Shown one piece after another: positions 12,535 through 23,595 of a stretch of 64,000 nucleotides of DNA. The notes under the pieces are model-generated. The model saw only the letters and a list, made by a program, of their open reading frames with translations. It searched no databases and had not been told where the DNA came from. Origin of the DNA: Cyanoderma ruficeps (Eukaryota; Chordata; Aves; Passeriformes; Timaliidae); the NCBI GenBank assembly GCA_008694505.1, contig VZDJ01007755.1:11926596-11990595 (forward strand), read 5' to 3'. The position numbers and the translations under genes were made by a program. The stretch's first letter is position 1, and each line of letters begins with the position of its first letter.

Positions 12535-13800
12535 GTGGTAGATTAAGCCAAAGGTCTGGCTAGCTCAACACTGTGTATATAAGATGTTGAAATAGGGCAC
12601 ATATGTTGAAAAAGGCCTTATAAGGAATTTCTCTTCCAATGGAGATGATATGCAGACTACCTTGTTAGATTAAATCAATAGGTCTATTTTTTATTAACTT
12701 TGTCCTTCCTTTTAAAAACTGTTTAACTTTTTTCACCTGCGGATATCCTTTGCAATTAAGGTTCATCATTCAAATCTGAATGGAAAAAAACCCCTTTCAT
12801 TTTCTTTATTAGAAATTAGAGCTCAGAAGCCCTTTGACTATTGAATTGGGAAAAGTAATGAGAGACTGTTCCCTGCTCACCTTTCACAAACCATTTGGAA
12901 GCTGAAAGTTCCCATAGAATTTAGTCTGCCATCATATGGGAGCCACTCTATGCATTTATTGTTCTGACAGTTTTCTCCTTCCTTCCTGTTCTCTTTGTGA
13001 AAGTGAGTGATCAGAACTATGTGCTATAGTCAGGATGGGAATGCATAATAGATTTTTACAACTGTATGACCTTTTTTACTGTTATTTTCCTCTGCTCCCT
13101 TTATCACAATGCTTAATATGCAATTCGTTCTTTTCGAACATGAAAAATTGCTCCAAATCCACTTTCCTGTGTGGAAATAGCTAATTTATGTCCCATCACT
13201 ATGTATATATAGTTAATATAATCAATGTTACACTAAAGTGGTGTACCAGCTTCACATTGTATGTATTTGCACTGTTTCATGCACTGTTTTGTCACCAGTT
13301 AAAATAAAAGAAGAATCCTTGTTGCACGTCTTCATAGTCAGCCTTACTTTGAGCACATTGCTCTGCAGACATTGCAATGTCACTCTCTACCCTTTTGCTA
13401 CATAACTTCTAAACATCTGCTGCAGCACAAGCCCTAGCATAGATTTCCATAGTAGTAGCTTGTAACCAACCTCTGTTGCAAAACCTGCCCGTGTCTTCCT
13501 GTTTTTTATTCCCACCTTTTAACTGACGTGCATGTAAGACAGTTCATTAGAACACCTCCTTTCTTCTCAGGAGGCTTAGCTTCTTTGAGAAGCTTGCTGA
13601 AAACTTTGGCAATCAAAGTATATTATAGCAAATAATTCACTTTTTTACACGCTCACTGACTTTTAAAAAGACTCTAATAAACTGGTAACTTGAAAATTCC
13701 ATTTATAATAAGCACCTAAATCTTTCCCCAGTGTATCATACTTTGGCTTTATTTCTGTTAAAAGTATTCATCATCTTAGTTCCTACTGGTTTACCTTGTA
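12535..13800 (-). repeat. Ancient CR1/L3-type LINE, C-terminal RT to 3' region, - strand
   Basis: Read on the - strand this matches, over more than 1.2 kb and in order, the old amniote CR1/L3 consensus common in turtles and crocodilians. On the + strand the collinear landmarks are: AGCCAAAGGTCTGGCTAGC near 12546 (family: ACCAAAGGTCCATCTAGCC); GTCCTTCCTTTTAAAAACTG near 12701; TCTTTGTGAAAGTGAGTGATCAGAAC near 12992-13017; the TAGCTAATTTATGTCCCATC block near 13179; and GAAAACTTTGGCAATCAAAGTATA near 13600-13623. The last is the antisense of a segment encoding the RT region with Y-T-L-I-A-K-V-F-S-type residues. No frame is intact, and divergence is high, so this is one of the oldest insertions in the window. 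Boundaries are approximate. Confidence 0.68.
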
Positions 13801-16800
13801 CATGCTGAGTTAGGGATTTTGCAGCAGAGTTGGGATGACCAGTGATGGCTGAATGACTTCAGATTGTCAAAGGCTATTTTTCAAGAAGAACATGGGAAAC
13901 TCAGAGTGTTCAAAAGTTTGGCAACATGAAGGAAACCTGTCTTTGGACACAAAACCCCCAAACCTCTGTCACCATTACAGAAGAATCTACAGCAGAACTC
14001 CAGATTTTCTCCTTAAGAATTCCTCCTGCGACTCAGGGTTGCTCAACAGAGGTTTAAAGACTTTCAGGATGGGCTAAACAGCCCACAAGATGCTCTCCTG
14101 AACAGCAGTTGCCAGCAGCACACAATCTGAGATGCCTGGCACAGCTGCCACAAAGAGGGAACTTTTTAAAAGGGGAGTTTTTTTAAATACTGTTTAAAAA
14201 TCTTAAGTTGCAAAGTTTTCATTTTGCATGCCCTGCATATCCTGTGAGTGTTAAAATGGGACAGTGCACACCAGCCCACCAGGTGCAAGGGGCTCTGTGT
14301 GGTGGATCAGAAGGATCATTTTGCAGCCTGTGTGTGCTTTCAGGAATGCTGATCAGTCTTTTCCTGTAGAACAGAATGGATGATCTACATAAGAGCTTCC
14401 ATTGACAGGCCCAGAAAGGATTTCTGTGCATTGTCCAGATTTTTTCACTCAGTAAGATTTTACTCTTCTATTTCAAACTGCACACTCAGTGTGAATGCTT
14501 CACCTTTCAGAATTATTTATTTTCATTTTTCATGCTGTGAATTTTAGAAACAGCTGACGAGGAGATGCTTAACCAGTAAACAAGACGTAGCTTCACTAAG
14601 TAGATAAAATAAGATTCTGTTGTCCTGATGTGCATCAAAAAAAAAATATCACCAAAGGTACATACACAGATTTTTGAGACTATTTTGTACTATGAAAAGA
14701 GGAAAGTTAAGGTGGTTTGGCTTAGAGTCTTGGTGAACAGTCTTTCTTATTGGGGATCTCCTTGTATTAAAGGTCTGTATCCAATTCATAACACCTTGGG
14801 GAGAAGTTTGGTCTTCTCAGACCAAGGCAAAGAGATGGCAAAGCTTTTTGAGTGGCTATTTGAACAGTAATAATAATAATGACCTATTGATAATGCCCCT
14901 GTGCTGTCACACTCTCTCCATAGCCACTAATTTTCCCCTTGTTATGGCCAGACTGAGCTCTGTTATCTTGCAGGTGTTTTCTGGCAGCTGCAGGTCAGAT
15001 TGAAACCCTCTTTCTTTCTTTAAGCAATTCTATATGTTTCTCTCTTTGCTGTTGTGCCTTTGACTTCCACTTGTCCTTCATTCTGAGAAACATTGCATGT
15101 ATCAGAGGGTTGTAGACTCCCAGGAGATCCCTGAACTTTATTTCACCTTTTACTTTTCAGTTCACGTAGAACTGTGAAATGGTTAAGCCTGGTGGCTCAA
15201 AGGGATGTTACAGGTTCTGAATTGGCAAAACTAAAAGGGGTGGTTCATGGGTTTCAGGTTTGTTTTCTTTGTTGTTTTTAATTTTTTTTTCTTTCATTCA
15301 TCCCCATCAATGATCTATGGTACTGTTCAAAATCTTGGAAAATTTTTGAGATATGACTTTGTCCAGATTCTCTCTAAAGGTTTCTTACCATAGATAGTTT
15401 TCTCTGACCCCTGAAACTGATGAGGTTCATGCTGGGTCATGGGAACTGGCATGGGAACAGAGAAGGGGTGATACTACCCTGCTGTGAGAAACTTCACAGC
15501 AACACTTGCTCTGGCTCTGCTGCACTCAGGAATAATTATGGGAGGTCTGTGCTTTGCACTTGCACAAGTGAATAGCTTGCTTCTCTTTTGGATGTGACCA
15601 CCCCACAAAACTTTAAAATGCACTGGTGAAGGCAGAAACACTTAGGGTTCCTGCCCATATAGGAAGGGAAAGGCAAGCAAAAATCATTTTTGGCTGTTGT
15701 CAAATAAAAATAAACAATTTCAAAACAAATGAAGTTATGAATTTGGGACAAGGAAGAAAGCTACTAAAAATTTAGCTTCCCTCCCCCATTGTTATCACTG
15801 AACTAATGGATGAAAAAGAAAGGAAATGAATGCTGTTATATCTAAGACTGATTCCTGCTTCAATAAAATTGCCCCAAAAGATTACTCAGAATTAATAGGA
15901 TGATGCAAAAAGCCAGCACTAATTTTTGGCATTAATACCTTCCTCATCAAATCATACATTAGATAATCATACATGGGCTGTTCTTGATAATCTTCAATTT
16001 TAGTTAAGAAACCCCCAAAATAATTTAATATTATGAGGACCAGAATAAGTGGTGTGGGCAACTGAGGTCACTGTTGGAAAGGAGAAGAAGCCAGGTGAGT
16101 GGCAAATACACAGGTGATGGGATAGACATTTGGGGCTTTTTTGGACAGGGAAATAGGACCAAGTGGGGGCACTTGCTTGGCTGTGGTCAAGAAGCATTTT
16201 TAAGACTTGGAGGGAAGCAGTAACATGAGGATGGCAAGGAGCTGGGGAGAAACAAAACTGTCAGCTGGGCTGTTGGTGACCTGAATGCTCAGGCAGCAGA
16301 GAGGCAGGGCTGAGTGCCCAGGTTGGTGTGAGCGCAAAGAATGTCACCGTTCTGGGAGACAGAAAATTCCTGTTTGGGCTCTTGGAAGGCATCACAGTCT
16401 CCTTCATGTCCTAAACTCTCTCCATGTCACTGGCAGAGTAGATTGCCAGGAAACTCTCTATCCTGGCCAGGTGCTAAGAATTGGTGATCTTGTCTGTGTT
16501 GTTTTCTTCGAATCACCCTGTAAATCTCATTAAATGTTCAGCTTCAAACTACTTTCCATTTTCTACTTCATTGTTTCCAGTAAGTCAAGGGGTTCAAGTC
16601 TGGAAGATGTGTCCATCAGAAGAGATAAGATAGGTAAAACACCCTTATGGGCTAGCAAGGCAAAGAGTCAAGGGCTTTGGAATGCACAAAGGGAGAAGAG
16701 ATGAGCATAAGTAGACGGACCATCTAAATGCCAGTGTGTTACAGCAGGATGAACAGAGCAGCCAGAAAGGAAGGAGCATCAAAACACTCTGGTCACAGTG

Positions 16801-18842
16801 TTTTCTCTCTGTGCTTGTGCATCACTGCTCAGTGGGTATCAAGCTCTCTAAAATAAGTGCTATATGAACCTATTCAAATAACTAGAAATGTAAACACAAC
16901 CTGGTTAACTATATTGTAAGCTCAGAGTTAATTCATCCTGATGCATATGCCTGTTTGTTTTTACATTATTGAAATGAAAGAGAATCCAGTATGGAGCAAG
17001 TAACCAAGGAAAGGATTTAGGGAGGGACAGATGATGTCTCAAAGTCAGTAACAGTGGCTGAAGAGCCAAGAGGCCATCCCTTTGCTGCTGTGGACTGGCA
17101 TAGCTCCACTGCTACTAATGTTGCTAGCTAAGCATCAGTTTCTGCATAACAAAAGAAAAACGGTATTTAAATACTCAGGATAAAGTAAGAGGTTTGGTTT
17201 ATTCATGCTGGTAGCTTCCCTGCTAACATAGTTGGTATATGTTTGTTCAGTCCAATAGGGTGCACTTTTAATAAGAATAACAATACCTGGAACATTGGAA
17301 GGAAGTGATAAGAAATTCACTGGATTAAGAGGCTGAATGTTCCAGCCAACACAAAACATCAATTGCTCATGTTGTTCTAGGAAGCTTGCACCATTGCAAG
17401 TCCCTTTTCCACTGGGTCAGGTATCACTGGGAATTAACAGACAATAAATGGTGTAGGAGCAGCAGTACATTATACTAACTCACAGATTCTGAGTCAGTAT
17501 CACTGAAGTGATGTAGGACATTGGAGTTTGCAGTGTTGATGACAAAAGTCTGAGGCATTCAGTGCCATATAAACCATCCTGGTTTTTTACTGACAGCTGG
17601 TTTTCTTTATTTGCAGAGAAGCATTTCCAAGACACAAGATTTGTATCTTACTGCTACATGCCTTCTACACACAGTGCTTAAGAGATAATCCCCAATGCAC
17701 TGTAGTATATGAAGCAATAAATGGCTGCTGAGATTAATAGACTGAGCAAAGCTGACGCATTTAATCAATCTGCAAAAGGTACTCATTGCCAGAATACTGC
17801 AGGCAAGAGAATTTGTTCCTCATGCACAACAAACCTTAACAGGGAGCAGCAAAATTTCTGTTCACCATGAGCATTTGAACTGCTGAACTGCCCTCTTTCT
17901 TAACAGGACACCTCAGTATGGGGATGAGGGGACTAACTACAGTCATAAGCAAGCAGGAGACATGTACAAGTTTAGACCTGACTGAGGAAACGTGCTGTGG
18001 CCAACATTATGTTGAATGTATATTGTCCCATTTCTTTGTGCCATGGTACATTTATTCAAGACAGAAGAATAACAACAAATATTAGAGCCTCTTCCTGGTA
18101 TAAGAAAGAGCAGACACCAACGAGACTTTGGATTTTATTGATCCAGGCCAACTTGGATACAATTTATAGCAGCTGCCAGACTGCTGCAATTTACATCAGT
18201 GCTTTAAAGTTCTTAACTGTGCATCAGCAGGGATTACTGGAATGAGGTTTCTTCTGACAGACCTTGATGGACAGTTCACAGCATCTAGGTGGTAAGGAGC
18301 TCCTGTGCAAGAGGGAGCTCTTGTATGAACACAGAACCTGTGCATGCCTCATCTGCACAGAGGTGGGTGCTCAGGCTTTCTGACTTCAGAAGTTGTCAGT
18401 AGACCTCCAGTTTCCCATACAAATACATCCAGCTGTCTCAGAGGCACTTTCACTTGCCTCAAAGGGGATCACACTGCTCTTCCTAGCCTGAGACCAAAAC
18501 AATCCATAGAGTTCAGCAATGCAGTTCTCTCAAAAGGAATTCATATTTCATGATAATTATTATGTAAAGATGCAAACCCTGATGGGGCAGAAAGAAGATG
18601 GAAATGCCATTCTGTGCACTTCCCATCTCACTCACATGTTCATCTGTATCCTTACAGCAAATGTTTATTTGTATGTCCCGATATCTGATCAAATGGGGAG
18701 CTAGAATTTTCACTGCAAACCCAGTTACTTTTTATTTAAACCTGAAAAAATGAGAAATCTGGTGCAGGGCTTGGATGCTCTGAGAAGTGCTGGTGCTGCA
18801 TGCCCTCTCACACTGGACTCCTAAGTAATTTCTGTTTGCATC
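13801..18842. other. Non-coding DNA, no gene seen
   Basis: About 5 kb of unique-looking sequence with short low-complexity runs (for example A9 near 14638-14646 and TAA repeats near 14868-14880). Small open frames, at most 82 codons, are scattered on both strands without domains or convincing splice partners. I recognise no repeat family here. Confidence 0.45.
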
Positions 18843-19080
18843 TTTTCCTTAGATACCATATTAGCTTGGCTATTAGAAGAAATTTGTTCTCTGAAAGAGT
18901 AATTGAGCATTGGAACAGGCTGCCCAGAGAAGTGGTGCAGTCACCATCCCTGGAGATGTTAAAAAATATGCAGATGTGACACTTAGTGATAGAATTTAGT
19001 GGTGGACTTGACCGTGCTCTGTTGATGGTTAGATTCAATGATCCTAAAGGTCTTTTCCAGCCTTAAGAATTATATGATTC
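18843..19080 (+). repeat. CR1 LINE 3' end, 5'-truncated, + strand
   Basis: About 240 bp match the CR1 3' end. The segment TTGAGCATTGGAACAGGCTGCCCAGAGAAGTGG corresponds to the family's E-H-W-N-R-L-P-R-E-V-V region. It is followed by CCATCCCTGGAGATGTT, then ATGATCCTAAAGGTCTTTTCC and the terminal ATGATTC. Only the last part of the element is present, as usual for CR1, which is truncated at the 5' end during target-primed reverse transcription. Moderate decay suggests an avian-age insertion, younger than the L3-like copies. Confidence 0.92.
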
Positions 19081-19182
19081 CCAGGTGTTGTGGCTGATTG
19101 TCCAAGTCTTGTGTGTCCCCTATCACAGCCTCTTCCAGCCCTTCTTCATAATTTTCAGGTCAGTGCAAAACATTTCCAGAAA

Positions 19183-19244
19183 AATCATACATGTTAAAGG
19201 GAATATATAGTGGAATCATACGTGTTAAAGGGAATATAAAGTGG
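19183..19244. repeat. 31-bp direct tandem duplication
   Basis: Two adjacent 31-base copies starting AATCATAC differ at two positions (A/G at the ninth base, T/A near the end). They lie just downstream of the CR1 tail in otherwise unique sequence. This is a simple local duplication. Confidence 0.93.
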
Positions 19245-21548
19245 CCACTTGAAAATCTTCTCCTACATGACCAGTTGATGCTTGCTAAGGTTGTGTGAGA
19301 ATGCAAATGAAGAAGCATCTCTGCCTTAAGCTCAGGTGTTTCACGAAGCAGATCGATAGATTCAATTGGATCTGAATCAGGATTCTAATATTAATCTTTT
19401 CAACTTCACCGAGATGAGAAAACTAAAAAAACACAATGAAGAAGGTAGTGGCTGTTCATTTGTAAGGACTTTGAAAACAAGCAAACAGACAACAAGCAAA
19501 ACCAGATTTACCTTTCCATAAATCCAAGGTAATCTGCTTTTCTCTAGTATCTTTGTAATGAATTCTCATTAGTTTACAGATGGGGTTGTGGCATTTAAGT
19601 GGATAATGATACATGCCCTCATTTATCTTTCTTCAATCATCTGACAAATTCCCACAATGTCCTTAGGATGTTCTTATTTTTGAACTCCATATGACTGAAA
19701 TATTTATTAACTTTCAGTCTTTCATATAATGTTGTAAAGTCAATTAAGGAATTATTTATTAGAACAATACACTGACTAATGTGAACTAAACATTTTTAGA
19801 AAATTGACTTAAATGGGAGGAGAGACTTTCTTAAGGCTTTACTCTGGGTGTCATTTAGACAGCTTTATTCTGAGGAGACCCTCCAGATTTTATTCACATC
19901 AGCATAAACATGGGGTAAGCACAGTGCCAGGTAGTTTATGTGTCTGTAGAACATACTCTGCAAAAAGATTTCCAAAGCACGAGGAACTCTAGATATACTT
20001 ATCTTTCATGAATGCAGTAAAGTTGGAATAGTTTTGGGTTTTATCTCTTGTGCATAAGAAACACGGGAAAGTCTGGGAGTTTTCCAGAGCCAATTAATTT
20101 AATCAGTCCTTATCACTCCCAGTTCTGAGCCTTTTAAGGAACTGGTTTGAGCAGTTGTCACTGCTAACTTAAAATGGCCTGATGTTACAGTATTATCCTT
20201 TCTTGTTCTGTAAAACAGTTTAGGACTATAGCTACATTCTAGACATGACATATATTTTACAGGCTTTCTGAAAGCTCTGTCCTCAAAATTTATGTACGTT
20301 CCTGTGAGAACTTAAGGGGTGGACAATGTCATGTTACTGTAAAGAAACAGATTTTGACAGTGACAATCCATAACTAATTTGAAGGAATCTTACCAATTAG
20401 TTTGAACTCAAGGTTGGCCTGCCTTAAAATTACTTTGCTATGAAAAGAAATGTGTTTTTCTTCTTAAAAATCACATTTAGCCTTTATTCTTTTTTAGAAA
20501 AGAACATCAACTGCTTTTTCTCAGAAAAGCAGAAAAAGCTGTAACACAGTAACCATTTAACTGCATTATATTTGAAGTGCTATTACAACAAGAAGAGCTG
20601 TCCATGTGGAGAAAACAAATTAGCAAATGTGAATCCATTTCAATTCTTTATTCTGTTGTCAAAAAAAGCTATCTAGATAAGACCGTATTCCTATTTCTGG
20701 AGTACTCTTGACTTCACTGATTACATTGCAGATATTAGTGAAAAAAACTCCAAAGTAAACCACATCATGTACTTTTGGGATGGGATCCATAAAAAACTGT
20801 AGAATGGAGGCTCTATTATTCCTATTGACTTCACTGGGGAGGGGAATAATGTATGTAAAAGGATAGATACCAGCATCAGAACTGAGATCACTCAGTCCTT
20901 TTCCATGCATTTAAAGGACAATATGGCCTTCTGACAAAGAGATTTTCTGTTTTCTCTAAACTTTACTTAAATACCTACAGGAAGAGAAGTGGATTTGATA
21001 CTGCCATATGCAGAAATTGACTACACAGTAAAATAAGTGTGAAGTTCACTGCAGCCAGAATAATGACATTTATTCTGACTATATATTAGCATTTTTATGC
21101 CTACTTTGCAAAACATGTAAAATAGCAGGTACAGGGTGACTCAGGCACCAGAGCTATTTCCCAATTAGCTGCCTTTATTAATTCCATGAACCAAGAGCAT
21201 GTCTCATTTTACTGCAGGCAATTTTCAATAGGGGTTTGCTCTGACACACTTACTCTAATGGCAACTTTTAAACAATCAAAACATATTTTTCAGTTCTTTT
21301 AAGGTATATACATATGACTATCTAATTGCTCCATGAAGAGCTTTTTGTAACCTAAACTTTCCCCAGCTTGAGGGCCTTTCTTCTTGACCTGCTATTTTCT
21401 GAGACTAAATAATTCCCTTCTTTCATTTGTGCTGTCAGTTTGATAGTATTTATAAAGCCTGCTTGTTTCTCTCTTGAGTATTCACTATGCTAGATAGTAC
21501 AAAATTTGTATTATATGTCCTCCATGTAATACAAATTTATTTTACAGG
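19245..21548. other. Non-coding DNA with an old TTGACTTCA repeat relic and a CNE-like block
   Basis: No gene is seen. Around 20690-20900 the motif TTGACTTCACTG recurs (20708 and 20828), which resembles an old amniote interspersed repeat rich in ATTGACTTCAATGGG. Around 21120-21290 is an AT-rich block with CAATTAG, TTAATT and AATCAAAA motifs that resembles conserved non-coding DNA. Neither call can be confirmed without alignment. Confidence 0.35.
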
Positions 21549-22133
21549 TGGTTGTGATTTAACTTCAGCTGGCAACTCAGCCCAACAGAGCTGCTCACTG
21601 AGTCCCCTCCCAGCACTTTGGGGTGGAGAATCAGGAGGGTAAAAGTGAGAAAAGCCATTGGTTGAGATAAAGACAATTTAATAGGCAAAGCAAAAGCCAT
21701 GTGCACAAGCAAAACAGAACAAGGAATTAATTCATGGGCAGGCAGGTGTTCAACCATCCCCAGGGAAGCTGTGCTCCATCACATGTAAGAGTGACTCAGA
21801 AAGACAAAAGCCATAACCCCAAATGTCTCCACCTTCCTTCTTCCCCCCAGTTCTATATACTGAGCATGATGCCATATGGTGTGGGACATCCCTTTGGTCA
21901 GCTGGGGTCAGCTGTCCTGGCTGTGACCCCTCCAAACTGCTTGTCCACATCCAGCCTGCTCACTTGGTGGAGTGGTGTGAGGAACAGAAAAAGCCTTGAC
22001 ACTGGGGAAGCCCTGCTTAGCAACAGCTAAAATATCCCTGTGTTATCAACACTATTTCCAGCACAAATCCAAAGTATAGTCCATACCAGTTACTGTGAAG
22101 AAAATTAACTCTATCCCAGCCAAAAACAAGCAC
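21549..22133 (-). mobile_element. Avian ERV solo LTR, - strand
   Basis: About 585 bp match, end to end, an avian endogenous-retrovirus LTR that I recognise from many bird genomes; I cannot give its library name reliably. On the + strand it begins near GGTTGTGATTTAACTTCAGC (family: GTGGTTTAACCCCAGCTGGC) and ends with CTATCCCAGCCAAAA. Transcription would run on the - strand. The TATA box is at 21854-21859 (TATATA), preceding a purine-rich stretch, and an ATTAAA polyadenylation signal reads on the - strand at 21677-21682. No internal gag, pol or env sequence adjoins either side, so this is a solo LTR left by recombination. Substitutions and small indels are common, so it is not recent. I did not find a clear target-site duplication. 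Confidence 0.85.
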
Positions 22134-22394
22134 TGAGGCCTAAAATACTGGTTGTTGTCCTGGAACATATTTTTTTGGTTCTTTTTATTGATGCAGTGAC
22201 TTTTTTGCTGTGTGGATTGGAAGTGCCCCTAATTCCAGGTGTGGCTTCTACCTGCGCCATGCATAATCATCCAAACTCAAGATTTGCATATAATCCCTCC
22301 TCCTTGACATATCAACCATTAATACCTTTGAACTTTATGGTAGTGGAGCTGCACTGCAAACTTTATTTGGTTTCTTACTTTTCAAGGGGAGCCT
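22134..22394. other. Short non-coding spacer between LTR and CR1
   Basis: About 260 bp of AT-rich sequence separate the LTR from the CR1. No repeat or gene is recognised. Confidence 0.5.
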
Positions 22395-23595
22395 ATTGAT
22401 GAATGAATAGGCTGCACAGCCTGCTCCAGCTGCACAAGGAACCATGGCCTCTTGTCCTGCTATGGGACTGTAACAATTGCAACATCTGGGAAGGAATCAT
22501 GGTGAGTAGGACATCCAGAAGACTTCTGGAATACAGGGAGGATGACTTCCTAAGCCAGGTAATAGATAGCCCTACCAGAGGGGATATGATACTAGATCTG
22601 ATGGTCACCAACACAAGCAAACCACAGAGGGACATCAAGATTGGAGTCAGCCTGTGCTGCAGTGATCCCAAACTGGTGGAGTTTGCAGTTCTGAGGGAAA
22701 TGGGTGGGGCAAAGAGTCAGGACCCTGAACTTCAGGAAAGAAAAACTCCAGCTCTTCAAGGACATGGTCAATAGATTCCCCTGGGAAACTGCCCTCAGAG
22801 AAAAGGGAGCAGATTAGAACTGGCCACTCCTTAAAAATGCTTTCCCATAGAGCATAAGAGCCAGCAATCCCCAGGTGTAAGAAATCAGGGAAGGAAGGCA
22901 AGAGACCAGCATGGCTGAGTTGGGACTTGCTGGTCAGGCTAAAGGGCAAAATGGAAGGGCACAGACAGGGGAGGAAGGCACAAGTATCCTGGAAAGAGTA
23001 AAGGGATGTTGGTCAGTTGTATAGGGGTGGGGTCAGGAAGGCCCAGGTGCAGCTGGAGCTGAAATTGGCAAGAGATCCACAGAGTAGAAGAGCTTCTACA
23101 GGTATGTCAGCCAGAAAAGGAAGATCAGAGAAGGCATACACACCCACACAGATAAACAATGCTGGCAAACTGGTAACACTGAATGAGGAGAAGGCAACGT
23201 TTTTGCTTCTGTCTTCACTGGCAACCTCTCTTCCCACACCTCTTACCCTCCCTGGAGGGTAATGCAAGGGAAGATCACATTTGGAAGCACCTGAGGAACT
23301 TGATGATACACGGGTCTATGAGACTTGATGAGGTGATCCTAGAGTTCTGAGAGAATTGGCTGATGTACTTGCCAAGCCACTCTCCATGATGTTTGAAAAG
23401 TCATGACAGTCAAGTGAAGTCCCAGGCGACTGGAAAAATGGAAACATTGTACCTTGAGAACTCTGGGAATTAGCAGCCTGTCATCCTCACCTCTGTACCT
23501 GGGAAGATCACAGAACAGATCCTCCCAGAAGCTATACTAAGGCACATGGAAGACAGGTCCCTTCCAACCCAAACTATTCTATGATTCTATGAAAA
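22395..23595 (+). repeat. CR1 LINE with internal deletion: endonuclease and early RT fused to 3' end
   Basis: This is the longest readable CR1 ORF2 stretch in the window, on the + strand. In 22403-22774 the frame carries the end of the APE-type endonuclease: GDFN is degraded to WDCN, and the family blocks DDFLSQVI, SPTRGDMILDL, VTN and CSDPKLVEF are clear. After frameshifts, 23017-23262 reads VRKAQVQLELKLARD and NNAGKLVTLNEEKA, the linker before the RT. Around 23270-23500 follow relics of the H.RVLRELA, EVPGDWK and YRPVSLTSVPGKI blocks. At about 23555, right after the segment for R-H-M-E-D-R, the sequence jumps to the terminal CCTTCCAACCCAAAC and ATTCTATGATTCTATG tail. The RT catalytic core, including YADD, and most of the 3' UTR are missing. 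The copy is also 5'-truncated and frameshifted, so it is inactive. Confidence 0.9.

Noticed and set aside
21549..22133. Endogenous retrovirus coding genes near the LTR
   Set aside because: No gag, pol or env-like reading frame adjoins either end; only the LTR is present.
22403..22774. 123-codon open frame as a host nuclease-like gene
   Set aside because: Its blocks match the CR1 endonuclease region, and the rest of the LINE follows directly with frameshifts and the CR1 tail.
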